Source: Candidatus Poribacteria bacterium (lineage in GTDB: Bacteria; Poribacteria; WGA-4E; UBA9662). From it: a DNA stretch of 37,140 nt. Where the stretch lies: NCBI GenBank assembly GCA_012963885.1, contig DTUY01000030.1, positions 1 through 37,140 on the forward strand, in the 5' to 3' direction. The position numbers and the translations under genes are program-made. Of this stretch, positions 32,480 to 37,140 are shown in pieces (position 1 is the first letter of the stretch; every line of letters begins with the position of its first letter). A model generated the notes under the pieces. It worked only from the letters and a program-made list of their open reading frames with translations, was not told where the DNA came from and searched no databases.

Positions 32480-33658
32480 TTATCTGTCAACTTCTCCCAT
32501 AACAATGTCAATACTGCCAATAATTGCGATGATGTCAGCCACCATCAGTCCTTTACTTAATTCTTGTAATGCGCTTAATGCTGTAAAACAAGGCGATTTG
32601 GCTTTTAGCCGAACCGGTTTCACGCTGCCGTCACTGACAATATAGAAACCAAGTTCCCCCCGCGGGGCTTCGCTTCGATCAAAGATTTCACCAGCTGGCG
32701 GTCGAACGGCTTTATATTGCGCCATGATCGGACCATCAGGAATCTCCCGATTGAGAATCTGTCGAATAATTCTAACGGACTCTTTCATTTCATCCATGCG
32801 GACTTTATACCGATTCCAACAATCCCCAAGCACAGCGCCAATCCTGGGAATATCATGACCAACAGGGATATCAAAGTCAAATCGATCATAGATCGAATAA
32901 GGTTCATCCTTTCGCAAATCCCACCTTTTACCTGCACCTCGCAAATTGGGTCCTGTTATACCATAGTTAATTGCCATGTCTTCATCCAGAACGGCAATTC
33001 TGACTGTACGTTCGATGAAAATTTTGTTTTCTGTTAACAGCGAATTGTACTCATCAATCTTCGGTTCAAAATAGTCGATAAAATCTTTAACGTGATCCAA
33101 CCAGTCCGGTGGCATGTCCCTTGACACTCCGCCAATCCGAATGTAGTTATAAGTCAACCGAGCACCACAAATCTCCTCAAAAAGCAAAAGAATCTTCTCC
33201 CGATCACGAAAAGCATATAGGAATGGCGTAAAAGCACCAATATCCATGCCATAGGTGCCAAAGGAGAGTAAATGGCTAGCGATGCGGTTTAGCTCTCCAA
33301 CGAGAACACGCAGATATTCTGCCCTTTCAGGTATTTCAGGAAATTTTTCATCAGCTGCCATCATCTTCTCGACAGCAAGACAGAATCCCCAATTTTGATT
33401 CATGGCAGAGATATAATCCATCCGATCGGTAAATGGGATAATCTGAGGATAGGATAAATTTTCGGCGTGTTTTTCAAAACAACGGTGCAGATAGCCAATA
33501 TGTGGAATGGCCTCACGGACGATTTCACCATCAAGTTTTAATTCCAACTTCAGAACACCATGGGTACTCGGGTGCTGAGGCCCCATGCTGACAACCATCT
33601 CGTCTGAGAATGGTTGGACTTCGATAAACTTGTTTTCTTCTGTTGCCACTGATGTCAT
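32480..33658 (-). CDS. nuoD: NADH-quinone oxidoreductase subunit D
   Basis: NuoD is the 49-kDa-type subunit, descended from the large subunit of NiFe hydrogenases, and forms the quinone site with NuoB. The 392 residues match the family. MGPQHPSTHGVLKLELKLDGE near 25-45 carries the His residues of the quinone pocket, and HIGYLHRCFEKHAENLSYPQ carries the conserved Tyr. RIGGVSRDMP and GDCWNRY are further marks, and the C-terminal DIVMGEVDR is standard. It is a separate gene from nuoC, with five bases between, not a nuoCD fusion. The ribosome site is weak, and coupling with nuoC is likely. Confidence 0.96.
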   Translation of the reverse strand: MTSVATEENKFIEVQPFSDEMVVSMGPQHPSTHGVLKLELKLDGEIVREAIPHIGYLHRCFEKHAENLSYPQIIPFTDRMDYISAMNQNWGFCLAVEKMMAADEKFPEIPERAEYLRVLVGELNRIASHLLSFGTYGMDIGAFTPFLYAFRDREKILLLFEEICGARLTYNYIRIGGVSRDMPPDWLDHVKDFIDYFEPKIDEYNSLLTENKIFIERTVRIAVLDEDMAINYGITGPNLRGAGKRWDLRKDEPYSIYDRFDFDIPVGHDIPRIGAVLGDCWNRYKVRMDEMKESVRIIRQILNREIPDGPIMAQYKAVRPPAGEIFDRSEAPRGELGFYIVSDGSVKPVRLKAKSPCFTALSALQELSKGLMVADIIAIIGSIDIVMGEVDR

Positions 33659-33663
33659 CCAGT

Positions 33664-34149
33664 CTAGTATGGAACTTTCATTCCTCGGTATGTATCAGGT
33701 TCTTTATAATTCTTACGTAATGGGTGGCCTTCCCAATCGTCCGGTAATAAAATCCTTCTAAGATCACTGTGTCCATCAAAAACAATACCAAAGAGATCAT
33801 AGGCTTCGCGCTCATGCCAATTTGCGGTTTTCCAAATGTTTTCCACCGTTGGTAGATGTGGATTCTCCTTCGGTACAATAGCTTTGATTGCAACTTTATG
33901 TAGATGAACATCTGAGAAGAGATGATAGACAACGTACAAATTTTCGTCTTCAAGACTGAGATCCACACCGCTGAGGCACATCAGCATGTCAAAAGCCAGA
34001 CGTTTATCATCGTAAAGATATCGGCAAATCTCGTCAACTAAGGCCGAATCCACTAAGATACAAGAATCATGGACGGCTTCTTCTTCAATCGGCGATATCT
34101 TGTCACCGAATTTTTCACAAAGCAACCCTTGAATTTCTTCGATTATCAT
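33664..34149 (-). CDS. nuoC: NADH-quinone oxidoreductase subunit C
   Basis: The 30-kDa-type subunit of the peripheral arm, 161 residues. Its C-terminal half has the family signature: IWKTANWHEREAYDLFGIVF followed by GHSDLRRILLPDDWEGHPLRK. The N-terminal half is an ordinary variable domain. It has no ribosome site of note. It lies 24 bases after nuoB and five bases before nuoD. It is a stand-alone gene, unlike the nuoCD fusion of E. coli. Confidence 0.95.
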   Translation of the reverse strand: MIIEEIQGLLCEKFGDKISPIEEEAVHDSCILVDSALVDEICRYLYDDKRLAFDMLMCLSGVDLSLEDENLYVVYHLFSDVHLHKVAIKAIVPKENPHLPTVENIWKTANWHEREAYDLFGIVFDGHSDLRRILLPDDWEGHPLRKNYKEPDTYRGMKVPY

Positions 34150-34173
34150 CTTATTTAGTTGGACTCGATTTTG

Positions 34174-34722
34174 TTAGCGAGCTTTGAAAAGCTTTCGTAG
34201 GAAAGGTACGGTGGCAGGACCACTTTTAGTTTGTTCTCGAATTTTTTCCTGTAACTTCATCAGACCTTCGAGCACTGCCTCAGGACGAGGGGGACAACCG
34301 GGTACATAGACATCGACCGGAATAATCCTATCGACACCTTTCAGAACGTGATAACCATGTTGCCAATATGGACCACCACTTGTCGCACAACTCCCCATTG
34401 AAATTACGTATTTAGGTTCTGGCATCTGCTCGTAAAGACGAACAATTCGAGTTGCCATTTTCAATGTGACCGTGCCAGAGACAATGATTAAATCTGATTG
34501 TCTCGGTGAAGCTCGTGGAACACCGGCTCCAAAACGATCAAGATCAAAATTAGATGCAGCTGTTGCCATAAATTCAATTGCACAGCAGGCAAGCCCAAAA
34601 GTCATCGGCCAAAGTGAGGACAGCCTCGCCCAATTAGCAACAGCATCAATTGAAGTAACGATGATGTTTTTATCGAAATCCTCATCGTTAACAATATTGA
34701 TAGGTTGATTTTGTTGTTGCAT
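34174..34722 (-). CDS. nuoB: NADH-quinone oxidoreductase subunit B
   Basis: NuoB holds cluster N2, the last iron-sulfur cluster before quinone. The four ligands are visible: Cys46 and Cys47 in [11 protein letters not shown], Cys112 in [12 protein letters not shown], and Cys143 in VPGCPPRPE. The tandem Cys pair is typical. The 182-residue length is usual. It starts three bases after nuoA. The N-terminal 20 residues are polar and Gln/Asn-rich, and precede the fold. Confidence 0.96.
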   Translation of the reverse strand: MQQQNQPINIVNDEDFDKNIIVTSIDAVANWARLSSLWPMTFGLACCAIEFMATAASNFDLDRFGAGVPRASPRQSDLIIVSGTVTLKMATRIVRLYEQMPEPKYVISMGSCATSGGPYWQHGYHVLKGVDRIIPVDVYVPGCPPRPEAVLEGLMKLQEKIREQTKSGPATVPFLRKLFKAR

Positions 34723-34725
34723 TAC

Positions 34726-35130
34726 TTATGTATTCTCCTCCTGAACAGATTGAATTGAACGAATCCACTCCAAATCACCTTTTGCCCAAACATAAGCAAG
34801 GCCTACCAGAAGAATTAGAATGAAAACGAACATTTCACCAAAGGCAAGGATACCAGCTCCATCCTCAATTAATTTCCGAAAGACAACCCCCCAAGGGAAC
34901 AAAAACACAATCTCAACTTCAAAGATTAAAAAGATCAATGCAATGACGTAAAAGCGTGTGTTAAATTTAATTCGGGTATCGCCAATTGGATCTTCACCGC
35001 ATTCATAAGGGATTTCCTTTTCTGTCGAGGGAAGCCTAGTCTGAAGGAATCGGGAGAGGATTAGGTTTAAAGCTACAAATATAAAGCCTCCTATTAGGAA
35101 CAGGAGAACATTTGCAAAGTTAAATAGCAT
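34726..35130 (-). CDS. nuoA: NADH-quinone oxidoreductase subunit A
   Basis: The small membrane subunit of 134 residues has three hydrophobic segments. The loop and second segment have the family signature: YECGEDPIGDTRIKFNTRFY followed by FLIFEVEIVFLFPWG. It is the first gene of the operon, with a promoter about 35 bases upstream. The ribosome site is weak and lies about 13 bases from the ATG. Confidence 0.95.
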   Translation of the reverse strand: MLFNFANVLLFLIGGFIFVALNLILSRFLQTRLPSTEKEIPYECGEDPIGDTRIKFNTRFYVIALIFLIFEVEIVFLFPWGVVFRKLIEDGAGILAFGEMFVFILILLVGLAYVWAKGDLEWIRSIQSVQEENT

Positions 35131-35165
35131 TCAGTCTACAGCCTTTTCAAAAAATATCAGCCTTG

Positions 35166-35195
35166 ATTATATACTATCGGCCATCTATTTGTAAA
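35166..35195 (-). promoter_or_regulatory. Promoter for the nuo operon
   Basis: On the minus strand, TTTACA (35195-35190; one mismatch to consensus), an 18-base spacer and TATAAT (35171-35166) precede nuoA. The transcript would start near 35160 with a leader of about 30 bases. The box lies in the 79-bp gap between the LamG gene and nuoA. Confidence 0.65.
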
Positions 35196-35209
35196 CAATT
35201 TATTGATAC

Positions 35210-36634
35210 TTAGTCAAACTCTCCACTGCATTTACGACAAACAATATAGAATTGCATGTCATCGGACTGAGCATGCTGTTTGATGAGATCTACGGCAACT
35301 TGTGGAAGTTCCCCCGCACACTTCGGACATTTATATAGTGACCCTTCGGTTTCGGGTATTTCATTCATATTACCAACAATATCGCGCCAGTAATTAAACT
35401 CCCAAGGAATTTCTGTCTTCGCTTCCGTAGCGATGTCGTAACCGTGACGAATTAATCTCTGATATTCTGAGAATTCAACAGACTCGAAATGATACTGGAA
35501 TTCTTCGGAGATTTCAAGTCCCTTTTTGGCAGAGAAATTTTGCCGAATTTCGTTTTGACTCAGCACGTTATTATAGATGCTCAACTCATCAAGAATACCA
35601 CCATATCGAAAGTATCCCCTAGGACTGGAACCAATAATCAGGTCCTTGTCATTCGTCATGCTTGCGCTAGAAACCTGTTCTGTACCAGCATGTTCTCCAT
35701 CCTTGTAGAAAAATACTGTCTCGCTATCACGGACCACAGCAATATGCACCCATCTATTAGGTATCAAGACCCGATCTGAATAGACACAAGCATATCCACG
35801 TTCATTCCCACTACCTCCAACACATAATTGGATCGTTTTATTTTCCAATGCAGAAAATTGATAATTAAGAGGTTCTCGCTTGGTAACAATGATGTCAGAA
35901 CGCCCATTCCAATAGATCCAAGCACACAATGTCATGCGCCCCTCTAGGTTCAGACTTTCGTGATGAGGCACAATTATCCGATCCTTTCCCCTGCCGCCGA
36001 ACCTTAATCCACCACGTGCTTTTCCTTGAGCCATCTTCGGACTACCCTCGATTTTGCCATGATTTTCACCCCACACGTCTTTAAGCGTCTTGCCTCTAAC
36101 ACTGGCTAGATCAAAAGACCAGTGGCTCACCAGATCATCGGTCACAATACCAACAGTCTGTTCCTGACTATCAGATTCTCTCGCTGGCTTCCCTCCGATA
36201 TTGTGGGATTTAGCAATCTGTGTGATTCGTTGGTGAAGTGCTTTCTCTGTTACATTTGCGATGACCACGCAATCACGAATCCCTTTCTTCCAGAAATCAA
36301 GCAGGGTAATCATTGCACGCAGATTACCATCGGATCGTTGTCGAGCAACCACTGCCAGTACCAGGCCTGTGTCTTGCGACCGGCTAACGAAACATTCATA
36401 GACTGGATATTCAGGAGGCGGGAGGTTTCGGCTCGTATTAAGCAGGGAAGCGTAATATCTACAATTTTGATCACATCCAGGAATCTTGGCTCGCTTGGCA
36501 CGGCAACATTGCGGACAAATGACAATACTACTTAATGCTGGACACGTACGTTTGCCATTATCAGATCCACAGGTGCGGCACCGGACTTTTTTAATTCGTA
36601 ACCGATTTTTTCTAAATGGATCGGATCTACGCAT
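35210..36634 (-). CDS. LamG-domain protein flanked by zinc-ribbon-type Cys clusters
   Basis: A 474-residue protein with no signal peptide. Residues 19-60 hold many Cys pairs (CRTCGS, CPQCC, CDQNC), like a zinc-binding knuckle. Residues about 77-145 (VYECFVSRSQDTGLVLAVVA, LLDFWKKGIRDCVVI) resemble a small alpha/beta domain that I associate loosely with SEC-C-linked bacterial proteins. Residues about 165-370 form a LamG/concanavalin-like jellyroll: LVSHWSFDLASVRGKTLKD at the start, MTLCAWIYW, NRWVHIAVVRDSETVFFYKDG, and GGILDELSIYNNVLS at the end. Residues 370-430 appear to resume the earlier domain, and CPKC (436-439) and CRKC (466-469) end the protein. LamG normally binds sugars or proteins outside the cell, so a cytosolic zinc-ribbon setting is odd. 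It lies 11 bases after the flotillin-like gene. Its function is unknown. Confidence 0.75.
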   Translation of the reverse strand: MRRSDPFRKNRLRIKKVRCRTCGSDNGKRTCPALSSIVICPQCCRAKRAKIPGCDQNCRYYASLLNTSRNLPPPEYPVYECFVSRSQDTGLVLAVVARQRSDGNLRAMITLLDFWKKGIRDCVVIANVTEKALHQRITQIAKSHNIGGKPARESDSQEQTVGIVTDDLVSHWSFDLASVRGKTLKDVWGENHGKIEGSPKMAQGKARGGLRFGGRGKDRIIVPHHESLNLEGRMTLCAWIYWNGRSDIIVTKREPLNYQFSALENKTIQLCVGGSGNERGYACVYSDRVLIPNRWVHIAVVRDSETVFFYKDGEHAGTEQVSSASMTNDKDLIIGSSPRGYFRYGGILDELSIYNNVLSQNEIRQNFSAKKGLEISEEFQYHFESVEFSEYQRLIRHGYDIATEAKTEIPWEFNYWRDIVGNMNEIPETEGSLYKCPKCAGELPQVAVDLIKQHAQSDDMQFYIVCRKCSGEFD

Positions 36635-36645
36635 TTCAATCCAGT

Positions 36646-37140
36646 CTAACTATTTTGACGTCCTGCTAATCCCTGTAAATATTCACCAATTTTATCTGCA
36701 ATCTGCTTAGCATCTACGTCAGCGAAGTCAAAAAGTTCCTTCAGCATCGGAGAAATCGTTCCCGTATCAAGGATGTTGCTGGCCAACTTTCCCATTTTGC
36801 TACTACCCTTGCCATCTGAACCACCCATGTCGAGGATCTTGATGGAATCAATTTTCTCGACAGGTTTCATCAACCTCTCTACCAATTCAGGTGAGACCTC
36901 GATGAGTTCTAGTAACGCTTCTTGAACAAGAACACGCTGTTCAGCCACATTTCGTGCTTCCAAATGCACCATCTCCCCTGTAGCTTTTGCGCGTGCTTCG
37001 GCCAGAACAGCATCTGCCAAACGTTCGATCGGTTGGGCTTGAGCTTCTCCACCAAGGATGGCTATATCACGCTGCCATTCTGCTTCTCTGACCCGTTGGG
37101 CAGCTATGACTTCAACTTGTGCTTCTGCGCGTCCTGCTTC
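36646..37140 (-). CDS. Flotillin-like SPFH protein, C-terminal part (5' end outside window)
   Basis: The frame is open to the window edge on the minus strand, so only the last 164 residues are seen. The first part is the Glu/Ala/Arg-rich helix of flotillins (EAGRAEAQVEVIAAQRVREA, then ERLADAVLAEARAKATGE). It is followed by LLELIEVSPELVERLMKPVEKIDSIKILDMGG, the usual flotillin C-terminal region. The tail is Gly/Ser-containing and ends in a short helix. Flotillins form membrane platforms in ordered lipid domains. The SPFH domain itself is not in view, so the family call rests on the C-terminal pattern. The next gene, with LamG, follows after 11 bases. Confidence 0.8.
   Translation of the reverse strand, partial: EAGRAEAQVEVIAAQRVREAEWQRDIAILGGEAQAQPIERLADAVLAEARAKATGEMVHLEARNVAEQRVLVQEALLELIEVSPELVERLMKPVEKIDSIKILDMGGSDGKGSSKMGKLASNILDTGTISPMLKELFDFADVDAKQIADKIGEYLQGLAGRQNS

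Noticed and set aside
1..37140. CRISPR arrays, rRNA and tRNA genes
   Set aside because: No regularly spaced repeats and no tRNA T-arm or rRNA-like stretches were seen by eye on either strand. A covariance-model search was not possible.

Overview
The window comes from a bacterium with an outer membrane: it carries a TonB-dependent receptor, a pair of LptF/LptG-type permeases and the decayed remains of a BamA-like outer-membrane barrel. It also carries a complete Pup-proteasome system, which is best known from Actinobacteria and is scattered among a few diderm phyla. A diderm with a proteasome, 4Fe-4S/quinone respiration, sulfatase remnants and a LamG-domain protein fits an uncultivated lineage such as Candidatus Poribacteria or a neighbouring phylum. 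That assignment is an inference from gene content only. Most genes lie on the minus strand.

Region 1 (1-3,118): the 3' end of an IS30-family transposase runs head-on into the 3' end of ppdK. The last dozen or so codons of ppdK appear to come from the element. A possible weak terminator hairpin separates ppdK from pafA.

Region 2 (3,119-9,910): a tight minus-strand operon in transcription order mpa-dop-pup-prcB-prcA-pafA. Genes overlap or nearly touch. A perfect TTGACA-N17-TATAAT promoter sits about 360 bp upstream of mpa and implies a long leader. Mpa unfolds pupylated proteins and feeds them to the PrcAB core, PafA attaches Pup, and Dop removes it. Pup here already ends in Glu, so it should need no deamidation before ligation.

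Region 3 (9,911-14,744): an accessory, decaying stretch. It holds a BamA-like pseudogene, a secreted RMD1-like TPR protein with a PLP aminotransferase, a sulfatase-like pseudogene, an RbsD/FucU sugar mutarotase and a convergent sugar-phosphate isomerase/epimerase-like TIM barrel.

Region 4 (14,815-23,199): envelope and transport genes: a TonB receptor, a Na+:alanine/glycine symporter, a tyrosine-rich lipoprotein, an isoprenylcysteine methyltransferase-like membrane protein, and lptG/lptF. A divergent promoter region follows, with a near-perfect palindrome between the -35 and -10 boxes of the rightward promoter. That promoter drives two overlapping genes of unknown function.

Region 5 (24,382-35,195): an uninterrupted 11-gene complex I operon, nuoABCDHIJKLMN, with no nuoE, nuoF or nuoG. 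It has a good promoter in front of nuoA and a hairpin/T-run terminator after nuoN. NuoI has a large insert between its two 4Fe-4S motifs.

Region 6 (35,210-37,140): a chimeric protein with zinc ribbons at both ends and a LamG domain in the middle, preceded by the 3' end of a flotillin-like gene that runs off the window. I saw no rRNA, tRNA or CRISPR array.
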